This document shows positions 17,313-25,911 of a stretch of 64,000 nt of DNA, in pieces. The position numbers and the translations under genes were made by a program. The DNA is taken from the NCBI RefSeq assembly GCF_004104375.1, contig NZ_QOVM01000002.1:310001-374000 (forward strand). The letters are read 5' to 3'. How positions within the stretch are numbered: the stretch's first letter is position 1; each line of letters starts with the position of its first letter. This DNA is from Leeuwenhoekiella aequorea (GTDB lineage Bacteria > Bacteroidota > Bacteroidia > Flavobacteriales > Flavobacteriaceae). Below the pieces are notes generated by a model, which was not told the DNA's origin, searched no databases, and worked only from the letters and a program-made list of their open reading frames with translations.

Positions 17313-17930
17313 ATGAATCTTAAAATTTATTGTTGTTTCCTAGTTGTATTCTTTGCTACATATTCTTCATTATTTTCTCAAAATACTGCTGTAGGTATAG
17401 GAACTACAGATCCAAGAATGAAGCTAGAAGTTGCTGGTGATGCTCTTCTTCGCTCTGGAGTAAGAATTGGAGTGATAGACAATTTAAAAGATGATGATAC
17501 TTCTACTTTCCTTGTTCAGGAAGGTAACGCAAGAATTAAATCACTAGATGTAAGTAATCCTACTGGTGCAGCATTGGGATATATTCAAGTATACGAAATA
17601 TACAATCCCAACGAAGACTGGGTTCTTGATTTTGATACTAAAGTAAATGCTACAGATTTTGTTTTAAATGCGATCTCTGCCTCCTACGACCGTGAACTTG
17701 ACCTTAATAGAGATTCAACAATTCCGTATTATTCGGCATTTATACAAAATGACACTTGGCATATCAAAGCAGATTTTCCAGCTGCTAATAATAGAAATTC
17801 TGCAGAAAAAGGAACGTGGACGGTTACAACTCTAATTTACTCTAATGATCTTTCTAAACAATTTGGCAAAATAGACATTTCTATGGATGGTGGAACTGCA
17901 CAAACCGCTGCTAATCCTTTTATAAATTAA
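17313..17930 (+). CDS. Secreted protein with N-terminal VGIGTTDP motif, paralogue 1 of 3
   Basis: A 205-residue protein with a signal peptide (residues 1-23, ending LFSQ). It starts its mature part with AVGIGTTDPRMKLEVAGDAL, a motif common at the start of Bacteroidota surface and tail-fibre-like proteins. The rest (about 55-205) is beta-rich with aromatic pairs (DTWHIKADFP) and no named domain that I recognise. The next two genes follow at 2 bp and 0 bp and share this architecture, so the three were produced by tandem duplication and are probably co-expressed. No C-terminal T9SS sorting domain is visible. Function is unknown. Confidence 0.72.
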   Translation: MNLKIYCCFLVVFFATYSSLFSQNTAVGIGTTDPRMKLEVAGDALLRSGVRIGVIDNLKDDDTSTFLVQEGNARIKSLDVSNPTGAALGYIQVYEIYNPNEDWVLDFDTKVNATDFVLNAISASYDRELDLNRDSTIPYYSAFIQNDTWHIKADFPAANNRNSAEKGTWTVTTLIYSNDLSKQFGKIDISMDGGTAQTAANPFIN

Positions 17931-17932
17931 AT

Positions 17933-18568
17933 ATGAAAAAGGGGATCTTATATATACTGCTTTTTACATTTATCCATGCGTTTGCACAAGTGGGTATTGG
18001 CACAACAAACCCGCTTGCAGATTTGCATGTTGCTGGTTCTGTAGCGATTCAGGAAAATTTTAAAACTAATATATTACCAACGGTAACAAATAAAGATGAA
18101 GATTTTAAGCTACTTACTCGTAAAACTAATTCAATTCCCATAACAGGTGAAATAACGCGATTAAATGTTGACGAACTTACGGTAGCTCCTATTAATGTTT
18201 TTAAATATCAATTTAAAAATTTGAGCTACGATAATTTAGTAGATTTTGACTTAAGTTTTGAGACAGATAAGTATATAGTAGGTATTGCAGATTTTAGATA
18301 TATAGGAGCTCCGGTTATTAAAACTGCAATAAATGATAACCTTTCCTCAATAGGTGCTTTTGTTGTACGTGTTTTTGAAAGTAATAGCACCTGGCATCTG
18401 GAAATTCAGAATAGATATCTAAATACAACTTTAGAATCTGATGCAGTTTCTTATGAATTTACATTAATTGTTTATGACACTTCTTTCTATCGTAAGTTAC
18501 CTATAATCCGTACAGACCTAAACGGTAAAAATTCCGGCACAGCTTCAATAATTCCAGACTTATACTAG
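17933..18568 (+). CDS. Secreted protein with N-terminal VGIGTTNP motif, paralogue 2 of 3
   Basis: A 211-residue protein with a short signal peptide (residues 1-19, ending HAFAQ) followed immediately by VGIGTTNPLADLHVAGSVAI. The middle and C-terminal parts resemble those of the neighbours in layout, for example SNSTWHLEIQNRY here versus NDTWHIKADFP upstream and KKWYIKCFINN downstream, and a closing TLIVYD strand. Identity between copies appears low, so the duplication is old. It starts 2 bp after paralogue 1. Function is unknown; exported and probably surface or periplasmic. Confidence 0.72.
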   Translation: MKKGILYILLFTFIHAFAQVGIGTTNPLADLHVAGSVAIQENFKTNILPTVTNKDEDFKLLTRKTNSIPITGEITRLNVDELTVAPINVFKYQFKNLSYDNLVDFDLSFETDKYIVGIADFRYIGAPVIKTAINDNLSSIGAFVVRVFESNSTWHLEIQNRYLNTTLESDAVSYEFTLIVYDTSFYRKLPIIRTDLNGKNSGTASIIPDLY

Positions 18569-19228
18569 ATGTACAAACTTTACTTATTTCTCCTATTTAT
18601 AGTGCTCATAAATCCGTTTAAAATAATAGCACAAATAGGTATTAATACTACAGATCCAACGGCAATGCTCGATGTTAATGGCACCACCATAATCGATGAA
18701 AAATTATTTTTAGAAAATCCTGGAAATTCTAACCAAATACGCGGTTCTAAGTTAATTATTGAAAAAACCGATGAGTCAATTGTTCAGTATGATATCGCAA
18801 TAAGCAAATATGGACCTATTAATTATGCCGAATTAGTTTTTAATAATACTTCACGATTTGGCATATCAGATTATAACACTAAAATAAGTACAGACGACTA
18901 TATTGTTACCGTTCAAGGATATTATTTTGTGGAACATGGTACTGGATCTACCAGTGTTATTACAGCTAGTAATGGGGCTACAAATACGGTTGAGGGTTAT
19001 CAGGTGTATGCGTATAAAAATACAACCGACAAGAAGTGGTATATAAAATGTTTTATAAACAATAAAGGAATTTTTAGAACATCGGCAAACGCTGTAACTA
19101 CTATCGACTTACATATGAATCTGATAATATTTAGAAAAGGATTTCTAGCTAAAGAAGTTGCTGGTTATAACTCTTTCGATGTAAAGAAAAAAACCACTGG
19201 AATTTTAGCTAAACCACCAGGATTCTAA
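18569..19228 (+). CDS. Secreted protein with N-terminal IGINTTDP motif, paralogue 3 of 3
   Basis: A 219-residue protein with a signal peptide (residues 1-22, ending KIIAQ) and a mature start IGINTTDPTAMLDVNGTTI. The second half carries VEGYQVYAYKNTTDKKWYIK and a DLHMNLIIF strand aligned with the other two copies. The start codon directly follows the stop of paralogue 2. Its stop overlaps by 4 bp the stop of the convergent MFS gene (CTAA). Function is unknown. Confidence 0.72.
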   Translation: MYKLYLFLLFIVLINPFKIIAQIGINTTDPTAMLDVNGTTIIDEKLFLENPGNSNQIRGSKLIIEKTDESIVQYDIAISKYGPINYAELVFNNTSRFGISDYNTKISTDDYIVTVQGYYFVEHGTGSTSVITASNGATNTVEGYQVYAYKNTTDKKWYIKCFINNKGIFRTSANAVTTIDLHMNLIIFRKGFLAKEVAGYNSFDVKKKTTGILAKPPGF

Positions 19229-20496
19229 GAATTATCTGCATTATGTTCTTCCAAATCTTTACGCAAATCCAATTTTCTGAATTTTGGAGAAATAATTCCT
19301 GTTAGTACTACAGTGATAAGCGTCATACTTCCTCCAAAAACCACCGCAGTCACCGTTCCCATCAACTTAGCTGTTAGTCCGCTTTCAAAAGCTCCTAATT
19401 CGTTAGAACTACCTACAAACATTGAGTTTACAGATGCTACTCGACCACGCATAGAATCTGGAGTTCGCAATTGAAGAATAGTTTGTCTTATAACCATCGA
19501 AATTCCATCGGTTACTCCACTTAAGAACAAAGCCGCTGCAGATAGCCAGAAAGTTGTTGATAATCCAAATACAATTATACAAATACCAAAGCCGAATATC
19601 GCAGCTAATAATTTGAGTCCTGCCTTTCTATAAAGTGGAAAATAAGCTGATGTGAACATGGTAATAAGTGCTCCTACAGCCGGCGCGGCGCGTAAAATTC
19701 CAAAACCTTCTGGACCCACCTTTAGAATGTCTTGAGCATAAATAGGTAATAAAGCAACTGCTCCACCAAATAAAACAGCAATCATATCTAAACTTAATGC
19801 GCCTAGAACGGCCTTACTATTGCGCACAAAATGAATACCTTCTTTTAAACTCGTTAAAATAGGCTCTCCTATTTTGGGATTTAAAATAGGTTTTCTTTCT
19901 ATTTGAGATAAGCTAATGATGGCAAAAAGTGAAAAACCAAAAATTAGACACATCGACCAGTGAACTCCAATCCAGTTGATTGCAAAACCTGCAAGTGCTG
20001 GTCCTATTACTGCGCCCATTTGCCAGACAGAACTACTCCAGGTAGCCGCATTAGGATATACTTTTTTAGGTACCACTAAAGAAAAAAGTGAAAAAATCGT
20101 GGGACCTAAAAATGCACGTACAATTCCGCCAAGGAATACCAGAAAGTAAATACTATAAAGTGTAACTTTTGTAGAGATGTTTGTAGTAAACTCCGGCCAG
20201 GTTAGCAGGAATAGTCCAATGCTTATAACAGAGAAACCAACTAAACATTTAAATAGTAAATTTCTTTTTTCATTTTGATCTACAATGTGACCAGCAAAAA
20301 GGGCAAGTGAAACTGCAGGTATAACTTCCATTAAGCCTATAATTCCTAATGACAACGGATTTTTGGTTATACTATAAACTTCCCACTCAATTACTACAAA
20401 TTGCATCGACCAAGCAAAAACCATTGCAAAACGAACGAGCAGAAAAACATTAAATTCTTTGTAGCGTAGCGCTGCGTAAGGATCGTTCTTAGCCAT
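19225..20496 (-). CDS. MFS transporter, probable drug or siderophore exporter
   Basis: A 423-residue, highly hydrophobic protein with about 12 transmembrane segments. An MFS loop 2-3 motif-like sequence is present (ALFAGHIVDQNEKR at about 63-76). A charged central loop (IERKPILNPKIGEP, about 199-212) separates the two six-helix halves, and GVTDGISMVIRQTILQLRTP lies in the second half. It resembles the EntS/MFS_3 group of exporters, but the substrate cannot be deduced. A TATATTTG -7-like element sits on the minus strand at 20520-20513, near the start, without a clear TTG. Confidence 0.83.
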   Translation of the reverse strand: MAKNDPYAALRYKEFNVFLLVRFAMVFAWSMQFVVIEWEVYSITKNPLSLGIIGLMEVIPAVSLALFAGHIVDQNEKRNLLFKCLVGFSVISIGLFLLTWPEFTTNISTKVTLYSIYFLVFLGGIVRAFLGPTIFSLFSLVVPKKVYPNAATWSSSVWQMGAVIGPALAGFAINWIGVHWSMCLIFGFSLFAIISLSQIERKPILNPKIGEPILTSLKEGIHFVRNSKAVLGALSLDMIAVLFGGAVALLPIYAQDILKVGPEGFGILRAAPAVGALITMFTSAYFPLYRKAGLKLLAAIFGFGICIIVFGLSTTFWLSAAALFLSGVTDGISMVIRQTILQLRTPDSMRGRVASVNSMFVGSSNELGAFESGLTAKLMGTVTAVVFGGSMTLITVVLTGIISPKFRKLDLRKDLEEHNADNS

Positions 20497-20600
20497 ATAC
20501 TATTTTAAATAGCAAATATACCATCACCTCTATTCTAACATAGTTGTCGAAATTATAATTTATTCAGAAAATATTAATATGCTCTAAAGTCGCAGCATTT

Positions 20601-21056
20601 TCAGCAGCACCCATTCCCAGGCAAGCTAGGATCTGCTGCAGCATCAACTAATGGGGTATTAGTTTTATGTTGATTAGCTGTTAGTTCTTGGTAATCAAGA
20701 ACTGTATTTATCAATTTTAAATACTTTGCGCCAATTTCTAAATGATACAATTTAAGGCATTCCTCAAAATAAGCGACTTCTATATCAAATTGAGAAATTG
20801 GTAGTATCTCTTCGTATTTTTCTATTAACTCCAAAATTTTATTAGGATTTAACCGGTGGTTATATCTATCTAAATTTTTAAAATTAAGAATTACATATTC
20901 CCGATTATTTATTTTTTTGTCCTTGTCGACATAGGTGTCTTTTCGAATTAGTAGTTCTGCCATATTATAGTGAGCTGGTATTAGTTTTCCGTTAGGTAGT
21001 TCAAAACCTATTTTAATTGCTTTAAATAAATACTCCTTAAATTCTGAAACCTTCAT
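20601..21056 (-). CDS. DUF6428-like protein with C-terminal GCC tail
   Basis: 151 residues when started at ATG 21054-21056 (MKVSEFKEYLFKAI). A longer in-frame opening adds 52 hydrophobic and Cys-rich residues that look like intergenic sequence. The stretches FELPNGKLIPAHYNMAEL, then HRLNPNKILELIEKYEEIL and FDIEVAYFEE, resemble DUF6428 proteins. These often sit with ArsR regulators and arsenic genes, and end in Cys-rich tails. Here the tail is DPSLPGNGCC. No arsenic gene is next to it in this window, so a metalloid link is only an inference. The 142 bp upstream separates it from the divergent four-helix gene. Confidence 0.6.
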   Translation of the reverse strand: MKVSEFKEYLFKAIKIGFELPNGKLIPAHYNMAELLIRKDTYVDKDKKINNREYVILNFKNLDRYNHRLNPNKILELIEKYEEILPISQFDIEVAYFEECLKLYHLEIGAKYLKLINTVLDYQELTANQHKTNTPLVDAAADPSLPGNGCC

Positions 21057-21130
21057 ATAGATGTGTATTTTATTAATGCAAAAAATTGTTAACCTATTGT
21101 AAAACCGGCAGTAGATACTTGGGTGTTGGG

Positions 21131-21138
21131 TAACTTTG
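21131..21138 (+). promoter_or_regulatory. Candidate -7 element for the DUF2383 gene
   Basis: TAACTTTG fits TAnnTTTG and would start a leader of about 55 bases before the ATG at 21199. No TTG lies 17-23 bp upstream, so this is a half-supported promoter. Confidence 0.3.
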
Positions 21139-21198
21139 CAAATACTACATATTATAATATTTGTAATCATATAGATTACACCTTTAAATTTAAATAAA

Positions 21199-21669
21199 AT
21201 GAATTTAGACAAGCAGCAAATTCATGATGAACTCACAGAAAGTTTACAGAGTTTACTAATTAAAAATTATGATGCCGAAAAGGGATTTATAAGAGCAATG
21301 CAAGAGATTGAACACCCGGCATTAAAAGGGTTTATGCAGCGCCAAGCGGCAAAGCGTAGTAATTTTGCTACTGAACTTCATACTGAGTTACATAATCTAA
21401 ATGAAACTCCTAAAGAACACGGTAGTCCAGCTGCTCAAGTTCATCGTATTTGGATCGATTTTAAAAGCTCCTTACATAAAGAAGATGCCACCTCCATATT
21501 AGAAGAATGTCTTAGAGGTGAAAAAAATAGCGCTAATGAGTATGAAACGGTTTTAAAAGAGCACGATTTTCCTCAGCATTTGCGAACAGTAATCAACAAT
21601 CAGCTATCAAAAATTTACAGAACTATTGAAGATCTACAACAATTAGAAGACATTACACGACTGCAATAA
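21199..21669 (+). CDS. PA2169-family (DUF2383) four-helix-bundle protein
   Basis: A 156-residue, wholly helical protein with ferritin-like spacing: a helix with SLLIKNYDAEKGFIRAMQE, then ALKGFMQRQAAKRSNFATEL, then ILEECLRGEKNSANEYETVL, then VINNQLSKIYRTIEDLQQLE. The E..Y/E..H-type residues recur in each helix, as in DUF2383 proteins of the ferritin-like superfamily. Members are induced by stress and in stationary phase in several bacteria; the biochemical role is not established. The gene ends just before a strong bidirectional terminator. Confidence 0.82.
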   Translation: MNLDKQQIHDELTESLQSLLIKNYDAEKGFIRAMQEIEHPALKGFMQRQAAKRSNFATELHTELHNLNETPKEHGSPAAQVHRIWIDFKSSLHKEDATSILEECLRGEKNSANEYETVLKEHDFPQHLRTVINNQLSKIYRTIEDLQQLEDITRLQ

Positions 21670-21682
21670 AGATATTTTAAAT

Positions 21683-21713
21683 AAAAAAAGACCGGCTTTT
21701 GCCGGTCTTTTTA
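21683..21713. terminator. Bidirectional terminator between DUF2383 gene and metalloprotease gene
   Basis: AAAAAAGACCGGC, loop TTTT, GCCGGTCTTTTT forms a 13-bp near-perfect stem with A and T runs on both flanks. It serves both convergent genes, 14 bp after one stop and 20 bp from the other. Confidence 0.85.
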
Positions 21714-21732
21714 GTTGTTAATTCGGTTGTTA

Positions 21733-24195
21733 TTAAGATCTTGGATCTAGAATTAAATCGATACGCTCTTTTAAATCTTGTAAGTGGTAACGACTAAGTG
21801 TATCTCCTGTACGTGTCGAAGCAGTTGCAACAAGACGCTTTAGAGTATTTAATTCTGCTCTAGAAATAGCTCTAATATCTGACTGACTTACCTTTACATC
21901 AGTTGCATTACGCCCTGTTTGATCTTTTGTCAATAAGTAATCTAAACGCTCAATATAAGCTCGCTGCAAATTACGACGATACGTATCAATTTTCTTTCCA
22001 TTGGTAAGTTCGCTAAATATCCCCGTTCTTAAGTCTGTCATAAGCTGCGTCAAGGTATACGCATCTTTCCCATTAAGCGTTTCATTTTCAATCATACGGC
22101 CCATACGTCCAAAATCAAGAACATTTTCTAATGTACGCACTTGTGTAGCACGTATACGCTCTAAGCTTCCATCATGCTCAATTCGGTTTAAAATTTCAGC
22201 ATCAATCATCCATTCTGGAGTTGTAAATAATTGCTCTTGTAAAAAAGCAACGCTTTCTGCTTGGCGCTCTTTAGGAACCGGCATATATACAGCACCTTCC
22301 TGATCGTAGGTTTTGTAATACTCATAAACCCCACCTATATTATTAGAAACGTGACCCATATATCTATTATATTGTCCCAATACCTGACCATATAGTGTAC
22401 CTAAATCTTCATAAGTTTTACCATCTTCTGCAGTCCATTCTATAAGATTAGGAACAATACGTTTTAAGTTGGCAATACCATAATTACTAGCTTTAACAGC
22501 ATCATCACCTAGATCTTCAGTTTGCGAACTAGGATCTACTACTTCTCGCTGTTGTGATCCAAAACGATACATAGGATCTCCTGCGTGTTCAAGAATCCAT
22601 TGATCCAGAATAGGCTTCTCTGCATTTTCTTTTTTATCTAGAATAGGTCTGTAACCCCATTTAATAGCATATTTATCATAGATGCCAATGTTAGGCATCA
22701 TAGAAACACCTTCATCACCTGGTTGAGCGATATAGTTAAAACGTGCATAATCCATGATTGAAGGAGCTGTACTGTATTTTTCAGTAAAACTCTTAGATCT
22801 TAATGAATCTACAGGATAAGCAACACTACTTCCCATATTGTGAGGTAAACCTAACGTATGTCCTACTTCGTGAGAAGATACAAAACGTATTAATCGACCC
22901 ATAATCTCATTTTTAAAGGCTACACCTCTAGCATCTGGATTAATGGCAGCTGTTTGTACAAAATACCAGTTCCGTAATAAAGTCATTACATTGTGATACC
23001 AGTTAATATCAGATTCTAAAATCTCACCACTACGCGGATCACTTACGTGAGGACCATTTGCATTAGGAATTGGTGAAGCAAGGTAACGCACTACAGAATA
23101 TCTAACGTCTTCTGGAGACCACTCTGGATCTTCTTCTACAGTAGGAGCATCTTTTGCAATAATTGCATTTTTAAAGCCAGCAGCTTCAAAGGCTACTTGC
23201 CAATCTTCAATACCTTGCTTAATGTAGGGCACCCATTGTTTGGGAGTCGCTCTATCTACATAATATACAATTTGTTTTTTAGGCTCTACTAATTCACCTG
23301 CGTTAAATTTCGCTACATCTTCTGGTTTAACCTCAAGTCTCCAGCGATCTAAATAACGTACAGTTTTACTTTCCTGAGCATCTAGACCGTAATCTACTTG
23401 ACCCCGTGCAAACCATCCCACACGCTCATCAAAATAGCGTCTTTCCATAGGCACCTTAGGAAGGAGAACCATACTATTGTTCATTTCTACCGTTATAGAT
23501 CCTAAGCTTCCATTGCTAGGTGCATTTTTAGCATTATATGTCTTTACGTGTCTAGCTTCAATGTTAAGAGGATAACTTTTAAGGCTTTCAATATAGCTTC
23601 GATCTTTGTCTACATTAGAAACTTTATATTCCTCTCTATAATATCCTGGCATACCTAATGCCTGAACATCTGTGTTATAAAGATCATTAACTTGAATAAC
23701 CGTTTTAGTAGAATCTTTACTTATAGCCTTTATATCGAAAGAAAAAAGAACCGGCTCAAAATTTGAATTAGTTACCGCTTCATGAATAGGAAGTGAGTCT
23801 GCTGCAAATATCTGGTGAGATACCACACGAACTAATACTTTTTTATCTCTCTTTTCCCAACGCAGAACTTCAGTATTGGCTTTACCTCCACCAAAACCAA
23901 TGCCTGTGGCCGTTTTTGCTATACGGCTAACCATAAGCATTTCGCGATCAAAAAGCGAGTCTGCAATTTCATAAAAGTAATCATCATCTACTTTATGAAC
24001 AGTAAATAATCCGTCATCTGAGATTGCATCTTTAGTAATTACTTTATCATAAGGTTTTAAACCTCCTTTAGATTTTTCAGACTTTTCAGAATCAGCAGAT
24101 GCCGCTCCTTTTTTAGTCTGTTTCGTACTTGCGCACGAGACTACCGTCATCATTGCAAACGTAAAGGCTGCAATAGGGTAAAGTTTTAATTTCAT
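21733..24195 (-). CDS. Zinc-dependent metalloprotease lipoprotein (DUF5117/DUF4953 type)
   Basis: An 820-residue protein with a lipoprotein signal (MTVVSC, acylated Cys21) and a Lys/Ser-rich linker. A DUF5117-like N-terminal region (about 45-240) precedes a metzincin-type catalytic domain. The zinc motif HEVGHTLGLPH spans 442-452 with His442, His446, His452 and catalytic Glu443; a Met-turn SIMDYARF follows at Met481. A helical C-terminal domain (about 560-820) completes it. Such proteins are exported proteases of Bacteroidota; the substrate is not known. It is flanked by terminators on both sides and is probably monocistronic. Confidence 0.9.
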   Translation of the reverse strand: MKLKLYPIAAFTFAMMTVVSCASTKQTKKGAASADSEKSEKSKGGLKPYDKVITKDAISDDGLFTVHKVDDDYFYEIADSLFDREMLMVSRIAKTATGIGFGGGKANTEVLRWEKRDKKVLVRVVSHQIFAADSLPIHEAVTNSNFEPVLFSFDIKAISKDSTKTVIQVNDLYNTDVQALGMPGYYREEYKVSNVDKDRSYIESLKSYPLNIEARHVKTYNAKNAPSNGSLGSITVEMNNSMVLLPKVPMERRYFDERVGWFARGQVDYGLDAQESKTVRYLDRWRLEVKPEDVAKFNAGELVEPKKQIVYYVDRATPKQWVPYIKQGIEDWQVAFEAAGFKNAIIAKDAPTVEEDPEWSPEDVRYSVVRYLASPIPNANGPHVSDPRSGEILESDINWYHNVMTLLRNWYFVQTAAINPDARGVAFKNEIMGRLIRFVSSHEVGHTLGLPHNMGSSVAYPVDSLRSKSFTEKYSTAPSIMDYARFNYIAQPGDEGVSMMPNIGIYDKYAIKWGYRPILDKKENAEKPILDQWILEHAGDPMYRFGSQQREVVDPSSQTEDLGDDAVKASNYGIANLKRIVPNLIEWTAEDGKTYEDLGTLYGQVLGQYNRYMGHVSNNIGGVYEYYKTYDQEGAVYMPVPKERQAESVAFLQEQLFTTPEWMIDAEILNRIEHDGSLERIRATQVRTLENVLDFGRMGRMIENETLNGKDAYTLTQLMTDLRTGIFSELTNGKKIDTYRRNLQRAYIERLDYLLTKDQTGRNATDVKVSQSDIRAISRAELNTLKRLVATASTRTGDTLSRYHLQDLKERIDLILDPRS

Positions 24196-24237
24196 ATTAT
24201 TATATTTAGTTGCGACAATTTAAGACACGTAAAATAA

Positions 24238-24268
24238 AAACCCTGTTAAGAACTTCTTAACAGGGTTT
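24238..24268 (-). terminator. 31-bp inverted repeat, terminator of the aldo/keto reductase gene
   Basis: Two 15-bp arms (AAACCCTGTTAAGAA and its complement) flank a single central C at 24253. It lies about 115 bp beyond the reductase stop and 42 bp before the metalloprotease start, both on the minus strand. The A and T ends make it act as a Rho-independent terminator. The near-zero centre means the real loop must open several base pairs. Confidence 0.65.
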
Positions 24269-24383
24269 GTTAAATTTTAATAAAATATTAGATAATATGA
24301 TAATTCTAAATATATATTATTTAATAAGTTAGAATAATCTCTTAAATATCAGCTTTTTATTGATTATATGTTATCAATTTCAA

Positions 24384-25331
24384 TTATATACTTGCTTCAT
24401 CGAGAATCTTAAGATCTTCAGAGTCCAAGTCAATATTCAATGCATCGGTAAATGCTTCTAACTGACTTTCCTTGGTAGCACTAGCTATTGGGGAAGTTAT
24501 TCCGGGTTGTGCAATTGTCCAAGCTAGAGTTATTGTTGCTTCAGAGGTATTGTACTTAGCCGCAACCTCTTTTAATGCTTTAAGTACGCGTTCACCTTTC
24601 TTATTAAAATATTTTTTGAGAAACGGAGCACGATCTTTATCCTCAATATCCTCTTTACCTGTATATTTTCCAGTAAGAAAACCACTAGCTAGAGTGAAAT
24701 AACTCGTTACGCTGAGGTTATTTTCTATACAGAAACGTTCATATGCACCTTCAAAAGCCGCCCGATCCATTAGGTTATATTCCGGTTGAATAACTTGATA
24801 TCGCGGTAAATCTTCCTGACTTGATAAGTCTATTGCTTCTCTCAAAATCGCTAACGGAAAGTTTGATGCTCCTATAGTTCTAACTTTCCCCGCATTGATG
24901 TGATTTTTATATGCTGCTAAAGTTTCGCGCTGAGCAGTACTATCATCATATTTATGACTAAAGTAAATATCTATATAGTCTGTTTTTAATCTTTTTAGGC
25001 TTAGTTCTATTTGTTTATTAATATAATCTACAGAAAGATTAGGAGCACCTGTTCCCATAGGACTTCCCACCTTTGTGGCTATAATGACTTTATCTCTGTT
25101 TTTTCTGGTATCGAGCCACTCCCCTATAATCGCCTCACTCTCTCCACCAGAATTTCCTGGCGCCCAATATGAATAAACGTTCGCTGTATCTATAAAATTA
25201 AAACCTTTATCAAAAAGAACATCTAAAAGATAAAAAGATTGTTTTTTGTCTGCCGTCCAGCCAAAAACATTTCCGCCAAAAGTTATAGGTGGTAATTTAA
25301 TATCTGTATTTCCTAATTGAATATATTCCAT
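24384..25331 (-). CDS. Aldo/keto reductase
   Basis: A 315-residue (beta/alpha)8 oxidoreductase with the full catalytic tetrad: Asp48 and Tyr53 (FIDTANVYSYW), Lys87 (VIIATKVG) and His126 (IYFSHKYDD). The NADPH-binding C-terminal part includes SPIASATKESQLEAF. The family reduces aldehydes and ketones with NAD(P)H; its sequence resembles YajO/YghZ-like reductases with no defined substrate. Monocistronic by context: a terminator downstream and 206 bp upstream to a divergent small gene. Confidence 0.9.
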   Translation of the reverse strand: MEYIQLGNTDIKLPPITFGGNVFGWTADKKQSFYLLDVLFDKGFNFIDTANVYSYWAPGNSGGESEAIIGEWLDTRKNRDKVIIATKVGSPMGTGAPNLSVDYINKQIELSLKRLKTDYIDIYFSHKYDDSTAQRETLAAYKNHINAGKVRTIGASNFPLAILREAIDLSSQEDLPRYQVIQPEYNLMDRAAFEGAYERFCIENNLSVTSYFTLASGFLTGKYTGKEDIEDKDRAPFLKKYFNKKGERVLKALKEVAAKYNTSEATITLAWTIAQPGITSPIASATKESQLEAFTDALNIDLDSEDLKILDEASI

Positions 25332-25537
25332 GATTTTTTTTTAATTATTTCTATTTGTATGGGCTCATCATTGATTAAAAGTAGAAGCTAATACGCTGCT
25401 AACACGCTAAACTAAAATTACAAAAGTGTCTTAGTAGATAATTAGGATAGAGGTTTAAAGTATTGTTAATCTGTATTAAAAGCTATCTGAAAAGAAAGAA
25501 AAAACTAATTTAGCAAGACAACTAATTAAGCAATACA

Positions 25538-25675
25538 ATGAAAAATTTATTAAGAGCATTAATCGCCGGATACGGAGCAAAAAAAATAGGTGGCGGTCGC
25601 TGTGGCTGTATTGGAACTATAGTAGTATTTGCAATTCTATATTGGCTATTGGGATTTGTATTTAACGTTATCTAA
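25538..25675 (+). CDS. 45-residue single-pass membrane peptide
   Basis: This short ORF begins at ATG 25538 and ends at TAA 25673-25675. The peptide starts MKNLLRALIAGYGAKKIGGG, continues RCGCIGT, and has a C-terminal hydrophobic helix (IVVFAILYWLLGFVFNVI). Layout: short amphipathic basic N-terminus, a Gly-rich turn with two Cys in GRCGC, one transmembrane segment. It is followed 23 bp later by a clean terminator and preceded by 206 bp of non-coding DNA, so it is a stand-alone transcription unit. No function is assigned. It could be a small-membrane-protein gene conserved in flavobacteria, which I cannot verify here. Confidence 0.68.
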   Translation: MKNLLRALIAGYGAKKIGGGRCGCIGTIVVFAILYWLLGFVFNVI

Positions 25676-25698
25676 TACAATTCTTATCAAATAATTTT

Positions 25699-25735
25699 AA
25701 AGGCTTTTTCTCAATTGGGATAAAGCCTTTTTTTT
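25699..25735 (+). terminator. Rho-independent terminator of the small membrane peptide gene
   Basis: AAAGGCTTT pairs with AAAGCCTTT across a 14-base loop, and is followed by a run of eight T. It lies 23 bp after the stop at 25675. Confidence 0.78.
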
Positions 25736-25911
25736 ATTCGCCTTCAAAAATTAAGGAATCTTAAACCCTATAAACCTTTACTATTTAATCGCTTAATTAC
25801 TATAAAAATGACTCTATTTTTAGGAATTATGCATTGATTATAAGTCTAGATTTGCGACATTAAACTGTAATTAAAGAGATGATTTAAATCATCTTAAAAT
25901 CTAAATTTTGT

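Noticed and set aside
17313-19228. Phage tail or prophage remnant suggested by VGIGTTDP motifs
   Set aside because: Each copy has its own signal peptide, there is no S74 chaperone domain, and no phage structural gene lies nearby.
20601-21212. Longer start for the DUF6428-like gene, giving 203 residues
   Set aside because: The extra 52 residues are low-complexity, Ile- and Cys-rich, and unlike the family. The ATG at 21056 gives the usual N-terminus.
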